64,000 nt of DNA. Source: Burkholderia sp. USMB20 (GTDB taxonomy: Bacteria; Pseudomonadota; Gammaproteobacteria; Burkholderiales; Burkholderiaceae). The position numbers were made by a program, and so were the translations under genes. The DNA is taken from NCBI RefSeq assembly GCF_000949135.2, contig NZ_JTAN02000021.1, positions 806,001 to 870,000 on the forward strand. The letters run 5' to 3'. Below the pieces are notes generated by a model. That model did no database searches and was not told the origin of the DNA. It saw nothing but the letters and a program-made list of their open reading frames with translations. Below are positions 54,138-63,099 of this stretch, piece by piece (the stretch's first letter is position 1; each line of letters opens with the position of its first letter).

Positions 54138-55187
54138 TCAGGACGCGCGGGGCGCGTGCGCGGACGGCACGATGCGCGTCGCGAAGCGCTGCGTGCCGTG
54201 TTGATGAACGGTGAAGTCGATCGCGGTATCGCGAATCGCGAACACGGCGGTCGCCAGCGTGTTTTCGTCGTCGGGATCGGCCGGATCGTCGCGATAGATC
54301 GGTAGCCCTTCCGGTGCGCGATCGCCGAGCACACGCAGCAGCGCAGCTTCGTCGATCGCATCGATGGCCGGCGTCAGCGCATCGACGCGCCGCTGGCGAT
54401 CGCCGGACGATTGCGTGACGATCTGCGCTTCGGCCTCGCAGCCCGAATGCACGAGATGATTCGCGTGGCCGGTGAGTTGCGAAACGTCGACGACCGAACA
54501 GCGCGCGACGCTCGCCTCGATGCTCAAGAGCCGCGTATCGCCGGTCGCGCCGAGCGTGTGGTGAAAGCCGCTCGCGCGCGCATGGGTGCGCAGCACGTCG
54601 GCGGCTGCGTCGAGCGACGTCGCATCGAGCACCGCACGCGCGAGGATCATCCGCGGCACGCCGGCCGCCGGCGTGCGGATGCGCAGGTTGTTGATCGCCT
54701 GCGCGATTCCCGCGCGGTTCGCGGCGAACGTATGGCCGGGCAGCGAGCCCGGGTAATAGAAGCTGATGAAGCCCGGCTTGCCCTGCGGCTGCACGTCGAC
54801 CAGCAGGCAACGCTCGCGCAGGTACGGATCGCCGTCCTCGTTGTGCGCGATCCAGCGCGTGCCGTGCGCGTCGCGCCCGGCGAGCGTCGTGCAGCCGTCC
54901 GGCGCGTTGTGGATCAGTTCGCCGCGGCAGTTCCACAGGAAGATGTCCTCCGCCGGCCAGCCGACGCCCGCCGCGATCCCGTCCAGTTCCGCGACGAGGT
55001 CGGGGTACGCGGCCAGCGCGGCCTGCCGCAGCGCGGCGACGAACGGATGGCCGCGCCAGCGGCGCACGGCCTGCCATGCGCTGCTCTGCTGCATGTACGC
55101 ATCGAACACGGGGCGGGCAAGCTCGCCGAGACGCACGCCGATGTCGAACGGCGTGCCGGCGATGACGGGGGAAAGGGAAAGCGGCAT
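54138..55187 (-). CDS. C45-family peptidase / acyl-CoA:6-APA acyltransferase-like Ntn hydrolase
   Basis: A 349-residue Ntn-type hydrolase resembling isopenicillin N acyltransferase and the C45 autoproteolytic peptidases. The expected nucleophile is C99 in APDGCTTLAG, preceded by WNCRGELIHN and followed by WIAHNEDGDPYL and GFISFYYPGSLPGHTFAANRAGIAQAINNL. These proteins self-cleave before the cysteine and then hydrolyse or transfer acyl groups on amines or peptides. The start is ATG 55187 (MPLSLSPVIAG), with a TTG three codons upstream as alternative. It sits between the ABC importer ATPase gene and the aminotransferase gene, suggesting it deacylates an imported amino compound. Confidence 0.85.
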   Translation of the reverse strand: MPLSLSPVIAGTPFDIGVRLGELARPVFDAYMQQSSAWQAVRRWRGHPFVAALRQAALAAYPDLVAELDGIAAGVGWPAEDIFLWNCRGELIHNAPDGCTTLAGRDAHGTRWIAHNEDGDPYLRERCLLVDVQPQGKPGFISFYYPGSLPGHTFAANRAGIAQAINNLRIRTPAAGVPRMILARAVLDATSLDAAADVLRTHARASGFHHTLGATGDTRLLSIEASVARCSVVDVSQLTGHANHLVHSGCEAEAQIVTQSSGDRQRRVDALTPAIDAIDEAALLRVLGDRAPEGLPIYRDDPADPDDENTLATAVFAIRDTAIDFTVHQHGTQRFATRIVPSAHAPRAS

Positions 55188-55207
55188 GTCGGGCAATTCG
55201 GTTTCGT

Positions 55208-55936
55208 TCAGGACACGTGTTTCAGGAATTCCTTCAGGCGCGGTGTCGGCGGCCGGTCGATCAGATCGACCGGATGGCCGTCCTCGGCGATGCCGCCCTG
55301 ATCCATGAACAGGAGCCGCGTGCCGACCCGCTTCGCGAAGCCGATCTCGTGCGTGACGACGATCATCGTCATCCCTTCGGTGGCGAGATCCTGCATCACT
55401 TTCAGCACTTCGTGGCGCAATTCCGGATCGAGCGCCGACGTCGGCTCGTCGAACAGCATCAGCCGCGGCCGGATCGCGAGCGCGCGTGCGATCGCGACAC
55501 GCTGCTGCTGGCCGCCCGACAGCTCCGACGGGTAATGATTCGCGCGCGATTCGAGGCCCACCTTGTCGAGCAGCGCCATCGCCTGGTCGCGCGCGTCGGC
55601 GCGCGACGCGCCGCGCACCTGGATCGGCCCGAACATCACGTTCTCGAGCGCGGTCATTTGCGGAAACAGGTTGAACTGCTGGAACACCATGCCGGCCTCG
55701 AGCCGGATGTTGCGAATCGTCGACGCGTTGCCGCGCACGCTCTGGCCGTCGACCAGCAGCTCGCCGCCGGTGATTTTCTCGAGCGCGTTGATACAGCGCA
55801 ACATCGTCGACTTGCCCGAGCCCGACGGACCGATCACGACCACGACTTCGCCCGCGTCGATCTTCAGGTCGATATGCTTGAGCACCGGCACATGGCCGAA
55901 GCTCTTCGACACGTTCTGGAATTCGATCATGCTCAT
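55208..55936 (-). CDS. Polar amino acid ABC importer, ATP-binding subunit
   Basis: A 242-residue ATPase of the GlnQ/HisP type with all nucleotide-site motifs: Walker [11 protein letters not shown]-loop FQQFNLFPQ, signature LSGGQQQR, Walker [13 protein letters not shown], and the switch histidine in VTHEIGF. The start at 55936 overlaps the permease stop by 4 bases. Energises uptake together with the permease and binding protein upstream. Confidence 0.94.
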   Translation of the reverse strand: MSMIEFQNVSKSFGHVPVLKHIDLKIDAGEVVVVIGPSGSGKSTMLRCINALEKITGGELLVDGQSVRGNASTIRNIRLEAGMVFQQFNLFPQMTALENVMFGPIQVRGASRADARDQAMALLDKVGLESRANHYPSELSGGQQQRVAIARALAIRPRLMLFDEPTSALDPELRHEVLKVMQDLATEGMTMIVVTHEIGFAKRVGTRLLFMDQGGIAEDGHPVDLIDRPPTPRLKEFLKHVS

Positions 55937-56589
55937 AGGATCCTCATGCGCTTTTCGACGAGCCGCAGCGTCAGCGTCATCGCGCCGGTCAGCATCAGGT
56001 AGATGATGGCCACCGCGGTCCAGATTTCGACGGCCTGGAAATTGCCGGCAATGATTTCCTGCCCCTTGCGCGTCAGTTCGCCGACACCGATCACGATGAA
56101 CAGCGACGTGTCCTTGAGGCTCACGATGCACTGGTTGCCGAGCGGCGGAATCAGCCGCCGGAACGCGAGCGGCCCGACCACCTTCAGCAGCACGCGCGGC
56201 ATCGACAGGCCCATCGCGAGCCCCGCTTCCGTCAGCCCCTTCGGGATCGACAGCAGCGCGCCGCGCACCACTTCCGCGAGATACGCGCCGGAATTCACCG
56301 TGATCGCGATGATCGCGGCCGTCAGGCCGTCGATGCGGATATGCGCGAGCAGCGGCAGCGCGAAGTACAGGAACATCACCTGCACGACGATCGGCGTGCC
56401 GCGGATCAGTTCAATATAAACCTGTGCGAGCACGTTCATCGCCTTCGGTCCGTATGCGCGGAACATGCCCGCGATCATCCCGACGACGAACCCGCCCACC
56501 AGCCCGAAAAATGCGATGAACACCGTCAACCGGACCCCGTCCATCAGGTCCGGCAACGCCGCCCAGATCGCCGACCAATCGAAATTCAC
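55933..56589 (-). CDS. Polar amino acid ABC importer, permease subunit
   Basis: A 218-residue permease with about five transmembrane helices of the HisM/GlnP family. The coupling-loop motif is seen as [33 protein letters not shown], and the [17 protein letters not shown] segment is typical. Only one permease gene is present, so it presumably forms a homodimer. It lies between the binding-protein and ATPase genes. Confidence 0.93.
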   Translation of the reverse strand: MNFDWSAIWAALPDLMDGVRLTVFIAFFGLVGGFVVGMIAGMFRAYGPKAMNVLAQVYIELIRGTPIVVQVMFLYFALPLLAHIRIDGLTAAIIAITVNSGAYLAEVVRGALLSIPKGLTEAGLAMGLSMPRVLLKVVGPLAFRRLIPPLGNQCIVSLKDTSLFIVIGVGELTRKGQEIIAGNFQAVEIWTAVAIIYLMLTGAMTLTLRLVEKRMRIL

Positions 56590-56655
56590 GTGTCGCTCCC
56601 CGTTCGATTCAAGACCGGCGCGGCCGCCCGGCCGCGCCCTGTTGCGCCGTCACGC

Positions 56656-57408
56656 TCACAGCTTCGGCGGCTCGGCGCCGAACCACTTCTTGTAGATCTG
56701 CGCGTAGCGGCCGTCGGACTTGATCTTCACGAGCGACGCGTTGACCTTCGGCACGAGCGGGCTGCCCTTCGGGAAGCCGATCCCGTACTTGTCGCCGCTC
56801 ACCGGCTGGCCCGCGACCTTCACCTTGCCCTTGCCTTCGTTGTTCACGAAGAACAGCACGTTCGGCGTGTCGTGCATCGCCGCGTCGACGCGGCCGGCCT
56901 CGAGCGCGAGGTACGCCTGGTCGATGTTCGGGAACTGGCGGATCTCCTTCGGCTTCAGGTGCGCCTTGATCCAGTCGATCGTCGCGGTGCCCGTCTTCGC
57001 GGCGATCACCTTGCCGTTCAGGTCGTCGATCGACTTGATCGACGTGTTGTCGGCCTGCACCATCGCCGCGAGCCCGCTGTCGTAGTACGGCGCGGAGAAG
57101 TCGATCGCCTTCTTGCGCTCTTCCTTGATGGTCATCCCCGACAGCGCGACGTCGATGTTCTGCGTCTGCAGCGCCGGGATCAGGCCCGCGAAATCCATCG
57201 GCTGGATCGTGTATTTCCAGCCCTGGTCCTTCGCGATCTCCGCCCACAGGTCGAGATCGAAGCCGACGTACTTGTCGCCCTGCTTGAACTCGAACGGCAT
57301 GAACGACGTATCGGTCCCGACGACGAGCGTCTTGGTATCCGCGTGCGCGATGCTGGCGCCGAGCGCGGCGACCACCGCGACGGCTTTCAGGAAGGAACGA
57401 CGACTCAT
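56656..57408 (-). CDS. Polar amino acid ABC importer, periplasmic binding protein
   Basis: A 250-residue family 3 binding protein with a signal peptide (RRSFLKAVAVVAALGASIAHA; the double arginine is Tat-like) and the domain opening LVVGTDTSFMPFEFKQGDKYVGFDLDLWAEIAK, then DVALSGMTIKEERKKAIDFSAPYYDSGLAAMV. The acidic/aromatic contacts fit glutamine-, arginine- or polyamine-type ligands but cannot be decided. ATG 57408 is chosen; an ATG five codons earlier is possible. First gene of the six-gene operon. Confidence 0.92.
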   Translation of the reverse strand: MSRRSFLKAVAVVAALGASIAHADTKTLVVGTDTSFMPFEFKQGDKYVGFDLDLWAEIAKDQGWKYTIQPMDFAGLIPALQTQNIDVALSGMTIKEERKKAIDFSAPYYDSGLAAMVQADNTSIKSIDDLNGKVIAAKTGTATIDWIKAHLKPKEIRQFPNIDQAYLALEAGRVDAAMHDTPNVLFFVNNEGKGKVKVAGQPVSGDKYGIGFPKGSPLVPKVNASLVKIKSDGRYAQIYKKWFGAEPPKL

Positions 57409-57479
57409 GGCTTTTCTCCGCATGGTTGAGCGATGTAACCGGCCGGCTGGCCGGGGAACGACGACATCAAGCCGCACCG

Positions 57480-57527
57480 CAACATGCGATGTTGAATTAG
57501 ACCTTAGTGCAACAAGTGTTGTCAACA
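57480..57527. promoter_or_regulatory. Alternating CAACA/TGTTG half-sites upstream of the importer operon
   Basis: CAACATGCGATGTTG at 57480-57494 and CAACAAGTGTTGTCAACA at 57510-57527 contain five CAACA/TGTTG half-sites as overlapping inverted repeats, centred about 28-35 bases apart. They sit 72-119 bases before the binding-protein start, in an AT-richer part of a 355-base gap, and are a good candidate operator for a dimeric regulator such as a GntR or LysR protein. The rest of the gap (57528-57763) shows nothing clear beyond runs of A. Confidence 0.5.
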
Positions 57528-57763
57528 CGGATACTACGACAACAAAAAAACGCGCAACAGGTAATTGCATCGAGACAAACCCGCGCGGGACGGGCGGGAT
57601 TGGTCAGAGGAAAAGGCGGGGGAATGACGGCGGGAGCGCGCGGCGGGCCCTGGACTCGGGGATGAGGCGGGCGAGCGGTATTTGCCGGCAACCGCCGCCG
57701 CTCAACGAACGGAATGAACCTCGAGCGGCAATGCCGCCCGGCATGACTTCAACACGACATCCG

Positions 57764-60700
57764 TTACGCCGCCACCCCGCTCGCCTGATGCGAAACCAGC
57801 CGCGCATACGCACCCTGCCGCGCGATCAGCGCCGCATGCGTTCCCGCCTCGATGATCCTGCCGTGCTCGAGCACGAGGATCGTGTCCGCGTTGCGCACGG
57901 TCGACAGCCGGTGCGCGATGATGATCGAGGTCCGCTGCGCCATCAGGTCCTCCAGCGCCGCGCGGATCTGCTGCTCGCTGATCGTGTCGAGGTGGGACGT
58001 CGCTTCGTCGAGGATCAGCACCGGCGCATCCTTCAGGAACGCACGGGCGATCGCGACGCGCTGGCGCTGTCCGCCGGACAGCTGCACGCCGCGCTCGCCG
58101 ACCCGCGTCGCGAGCCCGTCGGGCAGCCGCGCGACGAATGCGCCCAGCGCCGCGTGGTCGATCGCGCGCCGGACGTCCTCGTCCGATGCATCGTGCGCCG
58201 CGAGCCGGATATTCGCTTCGAGCGTGTCGTTGAACAGATAGGTATCCTGCGCAACCAGCGCGATGTGCCGGCGCAGATCGTCGAGCCGCAGATCGCGCAG
58301 GTCGACGCCGCCGAGCGTCACGCGCCCGTGCTGCGGATCCCAGAAGCGCAGCAGCAGGCTCGCGACGGTCGACTTGCCGGCGCCCGATGCGCCCACCAGC
58401 GCGACCGTGCTGCCGGGCGGCACCTCGAAACTCACGCGATCGATCGCCGGCACGCCGCGGCCCGGGTACGTGAAGCCCGCGTCCTCGAATCGCACGGTCG
58501 CGTCGCCGGACAGCGCGTGCGCGCCGTCGACGACCGTCACCGGCTCCTTCTCGAGCGCGCGCAAGCGCCGCGTCGATGCAATCGTGTCGGCCAGCTGTCG
58601 CGCGACCTGGCCGATCTCGGCCACCGGAATGAACGCGGCCACCGCGACCAGCACCAGCAGCGGCAACGCTTCGTGCGCGAACCAGCCGCGCGCGCACAGC
58701 AGCGCACCGAGCGCCGCGACGGCCAGCCCGCCGAGCCCGCTCGCGACTTCGAGCGCGGCGCTCTGCGCCGACAGATCGTCGAGCAGCTTCGCGCGCTGCT
58801 GCCGGTACGCGTCGGCTTGCGCGACGAACGCGGCACGCCGGCGCGCGAGCGCCTGGAACGCGGTCAGTTCCGCGAGCCCCTGGATCGTTTCGGTCAGGTG
58901 CGCGCCGAGCAGGCCGAGCGCCTCGCGTGCGCCGATGCCGAGCCGGTCGACGTCGCGCCGCGCCAGCACGGGCGCCAGCCCGGCCCACAGCAGGAACGGC
59001 AGCAACACCAGCGCGAGCGGCCATGCGACCGACGCGAGCAGCACCAGCACGCCGGCCGGCACCAGCACCGCGACGAACGCCGGCGCGAGCGTATGCGCAT
59101 AGAAGTATTCGACGGTCTCGACGTCCTGCGTCGCGAGCGCGACCAGATCGCCGGAACGGCGCCGCAGCAAACCGGCCGGCGCGAGCCGTTCGAGCGTCGC
59201 GAACAGCGCGATGCGCATCTCGGCGAGCAGCCGGTACGCGACGTCGTGCGCGAGCCACGATTCGAGCCAGTGCAGCACCGCCGCGACCGGCGCGACGACC
59301 AGCAGCGCCGCGACGAGCGCGCCGTTCGCGTGTCCGTCCGGCACGCCGCCGACCACCCGCGCACCAATCACGCCGACGCCGATGAACGCGAGCACGCGAC
59401 CGATCCCGAACAGCACGGTCAACAGGACCTTGCCCTTCCACGGACCGACGAAGCGCAGCAGCGCGCGCAACGTTTCGGGCCAGCCGATCGTCGCCGCGTC
59501 GTCGTTCAGCGGCCTGACCTGCGGGCCCGCTGCAGCACGCGCGCCCGCGCCGCCGGCCACCGCGGCCGTGCCGACGGCTTCGGCGGCGGCCTCCAGCTGC
59601 GGCCCCATCAGCTGGCGATACGGGCCGTCGCGCGCGATCAGTTCCGCGTGCGTGCCCGCGTCGACCACCCGCCCCTGGTCGAGCACCAGGATGCGATCGG
59701 CGCCGATCACGCTGGACAGCCGGTGCGCGAGCACGAGCGTCGTACGCCCGCGCGTGAGCCGGTCGAGCGCCTGCTGGATCAGCGCTTCGTTCTCCGCATC
59801 GACCGACGACAGCGCCTCGTCGAGCAGCAGGATCGGCGCATCGCGCAACAGTGCGCGCGCGATCGCGATCCGCTGGCGCTGGCCGCCCGACAGCATCAGC
59901 CCGCGTTCGCCGATGCGCGTCGCATAGCCGTCGGGCAGCGCCGAGATGAAATCGTGCGCGTTGGCGGCTCGCGCGGCCGCGATCATGTCCGTGTCGCTCG
60001 CGTCGGGCCGGCCGAGCCGCAGGTTGTCGGCGACGCTGCCGTCGAACAGCGTCGCGTCCTGCGCGACCACCGCGATCATCTCGCGCACCTGATCGGCGTC
60101 GAGCGTGCGCACGTCGTGCCCGCCGATGCGGATCGTGCCGCCCTGCGCATCGTGCTGGCGCAGCAGCAGGCGCACGATGGTCGACTTGCCCGCGCCGCTC
60201 GGGCCGACGATCGCGACCGTCTCGCCTTCGCGCACCGTGAAGCCCAGCGCCGCATGCGCATCCGCGCGACGCCCCGGATACGCGAAGCTGACGCCGTCGA
60301 ACACGATCTCCGGCCGCAGGTGCGGCACGCGCGGCGCCGCGGCGGCCGGCGTGTCGCTGCCCGCATCGAGCAACGCGTGAATCGCGTTCGCCGCCGACTG
60401 GCCGATCATCCCCTGGTGCAGCACGCCGCGCAGGTCGCGCAGCGGCCGGAAGATTTCGCTGCCGGCCATCAGCACGATCAGCAGCGCCTCGAGGCTCATG
60501 TCGCCGTGGCGCACGCGCCATGCGCCGACCGCGATCGCCGCCGCCGCGCCGAGGCCGGTGCCGAAATCGGTGAAGAGCCGCGTCAGCAGCCCGAGCGCGA
60601 GCACCCAGAACGTGCTGTCGGAGAGCGCGCGCGCCTTCGCCGCCAGCTTCGCGCCGAACGCGCCGCTCTGTCCGAACGCCTTCAGCGTCGGCAGGCCCTG

Positions 60701-61306
60701 CACCGCGTCGAGAAACTCCTCGCCGAACGCCTTGAACGCGGCCGAGCGGGCGAGCGCCGCGCGCCGGTCGGCGCGATGCACGAGTTGCGGCAGTGCGAGC
60801 GTGACGAGCGCGGCGACCAGCAGGATCGCGGCCGTCGGCACGTCCCACCATGCGAGCACCGCGAAGATCATCACCGGCGCGCACGCGGCGATCACGAGCT
60901 GCGGCAGGTAGACGCCGAAGAAGGTCTGCAGCTGCTCGACGCCGTCGACGACGGCCAGCATCACGCCGCCCGTGCGCTCGCCGCTGAACCATGCGGGGCC
61001 GAGCGCCGCGATCCGGTCGAACAGCCGCGCGCGCAGCGCGGACTGCACGCGCCCGGCCGTCTGCTGCGCGAGCACCGTGCGGCGATGGTCGAGCCATGCG
61101 CGCAGCAGCACGCAGGCCGCGGTTGCAACGACGGTTTCGGCGATATCGCGCGCCGGCGCGCCGGCAAAGACGAGCGCGAGCACACGGCCGAGAAACACGA
61201 ACCGCAGGATGCCGACACCCATCGCGAGCAGCCCGAGCGCGACCGCGGCGGCGACCCGCCAGCGCAATCCCGCCATCATCGCCCATAGTCGTCGGTCGAA
61301 ATACAT
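57764..61306 (-). CDS. Double-length ABC exporter, CydDC-like fusion
   Basis: A 1180-residue single chain with two complete half-transporters: membrane domain (~1-310) and ATPase (~345-570), then a ~60-residue Ala-rich linker, a second membrane domain (~625-915) and a second ATPase (~945-1170). Both Walker A (GPSGAGKST, GASGAGKST) and both LSGGQRQR signatures are intact, with Walker B LLLDEALSS and LILDEATSH. The first half has the CydD-like WFSGERTGGVMLAVVDGVEQLQ and FGVYLPQL. CydDC proteins export thiols (cysteine, glutathione) needed for cytochrome assembly. Ribosome site GGAGG 5 bases before ATG 61306. Not adjacent to cydAB, so a different export role is possible. Confidence 0.85.
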   Translation of the reverse strand: MYFDRRLWAMMAGLRWRVAAAVALGLLAMGVGILRFVFLGRVLALVFAGAPARDIAETVVATAACVLLRAWLDHRRTVLAQQTAGRVQSALRARLFDRIAALGPAWFSGERTGGVMLAVVDGVEQLQTFFGVYLPQLVIAACAPVMIFAVLAWWDVPTAAILLVAALVTLALPQLVHRADRRAALARSAAFKAFGEEFLDAVQGLPTLKAFGQSGAFGAKLAAKARALSDSTFWVLALGLLTRLFTDFGTGLGAAAAIAVGAWRVRHGDMSLEALLIVLMAGSEIFRPLRDLRGVLHQGMIGQSAANAIHALLDAGSDTPAAAAPRVPHLRPEIVFDGVSFAYPGRRADAHAALGFTVREGETVAIVGPSGAGKSTIVRLLLRQHDAQGGTIRIGGHDVRTLDADQVREMIAVVAQDATLFDGSVADNLRLGRPDASDTDMIAAARAANAHDFISALPDGYATRIGERGLMLSGGQRQRIAIARALLRDAPILLLDEALSSVDAENEALIQQALDRLTRGRTTLVLAHRLSSVIGADRILVLDQGRVVDAGTHAELIARDGPYRQLMGPQLEAAAEAVGTAAVAGGAGARAAAGPQVRPLNDDAATIGWPETLRALLRFVGPWKGKVLLTVLFGIGRVLAFIGVGVIGARVVGGVPDGHANGALVAALLVVAPVAAVLHWLESWLAHDVAYRLLAEMRIALFATLERLAPAGLLRRRSGDLVALATQDVETVEYFYAHTLAPAFVAVLVPAGVLVLLASVAWPLALVLLPFLLWAGLAPVLARRDVDRLGIGAREALGLLGAHLTETIQGLAELTAFQALARRRAAFVAQADAYRQQRAKLLDDLSAQSAALEVASGLGGLAVAALGALLCARGWFAHEALPLLVLVAVAAFIPVAEIGQVARQLADTIASTRRLRALEKEPVTVVDGAHALSGDATVRFEDAGFTYPGRGVPAIDRVSFEVPPGSTVALVGASGAGKSTVASLLLRFWDPQHGRVTLGGVDLRDLRLDDLRRHIALVAQDTYLFNDTLEANIRLAAHDASDEDVRRAIDHAALGAFVARLPDGLATRVGERGVQLSGGQRQRVAIARAFLKDAPVLILDEATSHLDTISEQQIRAALEDLMAQRTSIIIAHRLSTVRNADTILVLEHGRIIEAGTHAALIARQGAYARLVSHQASGVAA

Positions 61307-61393
61307 GAAGCCCTCCGGTCGGTTTTTTCGTTGCGGTTCGATTGACCGGACCAAGGCTACCCGCGCCCCCGACGCGCGGCAAAAGATGATTTT

Positions 61394-61419
61394 TCAACGG
61401 GTGTTGAGTCAACTACAAT
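61394..61419 (+). promoter_or_regulatory. Inverted repeats and -10-like element upstream of a LysR gene
   Basis: TCAAC (61394-61398), GTTGA (61403-61407) and TCAAC (61409-61413) alternate as overlapping inverted repeats, immediately followed by TACAAT (61414-61419), a good -10 box 7 bases before the ATG at 61427. The transcript would begin at or next to the start codon, so the mRNA may be leaderless. The repeats overlap the promoter and suit autoregulation. Confidence 0.5.
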
Positions 61420-61426
61420 ACCCCGC

Positions 61427-62380
61427 ATGTCGCACCTCCCTCCCCTCAGCGCGCTGCGTGCTTTCGAGGCGGCCGTCCGCCTCGGCGGGTTCGCGCGCGC
61501 GGCGGCCGAGCTGAACGTGTCGACGAGCGCGATCAGTCACCAGATCCGCGCGCTCGAGGAATCGCTGGGTGCCCGCCTGCTCGAACGCAGCACGGGGCTC
61601 GGCGGCATCGGCCTCACGCAAGCGGGCGCCCGCCTGCTGCCGGCCGTCAGCGATGCGCTGTCGAAGCTGACCGACGCGTGCGCCGAGATTCGCGGCACCA
61701 CCGCGCAACGGCTGACCGTGTCCGCCAACGCGCCGTTTTCGTCGATGTGGCTCGCGCGCCGCCTCGCGGAATTCTCGTCGCTTCATCCCGACACGCCGCT
61801 GCACGCGGTCGTGGTCGACGACGAACCGGATTTCGCGCGCAGCGGCGTCGATCTCGCGATCGTGCACGTGCCCGCGCACCGGCTGCGCGCCGACGACGAC
61901 ATCCTGATGCGGGAAACCGTGTTTCCGGTGTGCAGCCCCGAGCTGTTCCCGTACGCATCCGGGTACGTGTGCCGCTCGCGGCTGCTGCAGGAGATGCACG
62001 AGGACAGCCCCGAGATCGACTGGCGCAACTGGGCCGTGCACTTCGGCCTGCCGGACGACTTCGAGACGAAAATCGTCCGTTACAGCAGTTTCAGCCAGGT
62101 GATCGGCGCGGCCGTGGGCGGCGCGGGCATCGCGCTCGGCCGTGTGCCGCTGATCGAGCCCGAACTGCGCAGCGGCCGCCTGGTGCCGCTGGTGCCGGGC
62201 CTCGAGCGCGATGCGTCGTGGCGCTTCGTGCTGCGCCGCAATCCGTCGGCGCGGCACCGGCTGCTCGATCCGTTGATCGCGTTCCTGCGCCGCGAAGCCG
62301 ATGCCCCGCCGCTCCAGCGCGCGAAGATCGTTGCGCCCGCATCCAACGACAGTCACGCGCGCGACGCGGGCGGTGCGTAG
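61427..62380 (+). CDS. LysR-family regulator, GcvA-like, divergent from the ABC exporter
   Basis: A 317-residue LysR protein with winged helix-turn-helix (LSALRAFEAAVRLGGFARAAAELNVSTSAISHQIRALE) and a GcvA-type effector domain (LTVSANAPFSSMWLARRLAEFSSLHPD, DLAIVHVP, IVRYSSFSQVIGAAVGGAGIALGRVPL). No ribosome site precedes the ATG, and a -10-like box lies 7 bases upstream, so translation is probably from a leaderless mRNA. Divergent from the double ABC exporter gene across 120 bases, which is the likely target. The C-terminal ~25 residues (READAPPLQRAKIVAPASNDSHARDAGGA) extend past the usual fold. Confidence 0.9.
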   Translation: MSHLPPLSALRAFEAAVRLGGFARAAAELNVSTSAISHQIRALEESLGARLLERSTGLGGIGLTQAGARLLPAVSDALSKLTDACAEIRGTTAQRLTVSANAPFSSMWLARRLAEFSSLHPDTPLHAVVVDDEPDFARSGVDLAIVHVPAHRLRADDDILMRETVFPVCSPELFPYASGYVCRSRLLQEMHEDSPEIDWRNWAVHFGLPDDFETKIVRYSSFSQVIGAAVGGAGIALGRVPLIEPELRSGRLVPLVPGLERDASWRFVLRRNPSARHRLLDPLIAFLRREADAPPLQRAKIVAPASNDSHARDAGGA

Positions 62381-62428
62381 CGCGCCCGCGCGCACAGCGG
62401 GCGCAGGCATCGCCGGTTCGCTACCGCG

Positions 62429-62800
62429 TCACGGCGTCGCGAAGAACAGCGCGACGACGCACGCCATCCCGCCGGACCACACGAGCGAACGCAGCGACGC
62501 CCAGTTCAGCAGGTACATCAGCGCATAGACGACGCGAATCGCGACGAACCCCATCGCGAGCTGGTCGACGTGGTGCGCATTCGCGCCGTTGTGCCATGCG
62601 ACGACCAATCCGGCCGTGAACAGCGCCAGCGCTTCCCACGCATTCTGGTGCGCGGCCTGCGCCCGCGCGCGCCAGCCTTCGAGCTTCGCGAGGTACTCGC
62701 GCGGCGTGTGGTTGTCGTAACCCTTGCGGGCCTTGGCCAGGAACGTCATCGGGAACGGCAACAGCGCCGCGATGAACAGGCACAGCTGGGACGTCGTCAT
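62429..62800 (-). CDS. MAPEG-family membrane protein
   Basis: A 123-residue protein with four hydrophobic segments, of the MAPEG (membrane-associated eicosanoid/glutathione) family: the loop NHTPREYLAKLEGWRARAQAAHQNAWEALALF has the family's glutathione-site look (the RAQAAHQNAxE motif). Bacterial relatives are membrane proteins of unknown or glutathione-linked function. Start chosen at 62800 with AAGGAGG about 8 bases upstream; a longer reading adds non-family sequence. A 12-bp palindrome lies just upstream. Confidence 0.85.
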   Translation of the reverse strand: MTTSQLCLFIAALLPFPMTFLAKARKGYDNHTPREYLAKLEGWRARAQAAHQNAWEALALFTAGLVVAWHNGANAHHVDQLAMGFVAIRVVYALMYLLNWASLRSLVWSGGMACVVALFFATP

Positions 62801-62824
62801 CAAAGTCCCCTCCTTTATGATTAC

Positions 62825-62836
62825 ATTGATCAATGA
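62825..62836. promoter_or_regulatory. 12-bp palindrome upstream of the MAPEG gene
   Basis: CATTGATCAATG is a perfect 12-bp palindrome ending about 25 bases before the MAPEG start on the minus strand. Possible operator; no more can be said. Confidence 0.3.
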
Positions 62837-63099
62837 CATGGTCGCGCAGAGCTTAGCATTGCGTCGCGCCGTTCGCGCACCGGTTTTCTAGACGGGAGAC
62901 TCGGCAAGGCAGGCTGGCGAAGGCCGTGTCGACATGGATTCGGCACAAAAAATTCCACCAAATCGCCGACAAATACGTTAATTAAAACTGGTCGAACACC
63001 AATAAGATAGCGCTCAACACTGGTTGGGTGCGCAAACGCACCAGCCACTGACCCGCGCCGCCGCGCGCGCACCGAACGACTTTCGACCCGAGCCCGCCC

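Noticed and set aside
57113-61288. A 1391-residue open frame on the + strand
   Set aside because: Antisense shadow of the double ABC exporter, whose Walker and signature motifs are clear on the minus strand.
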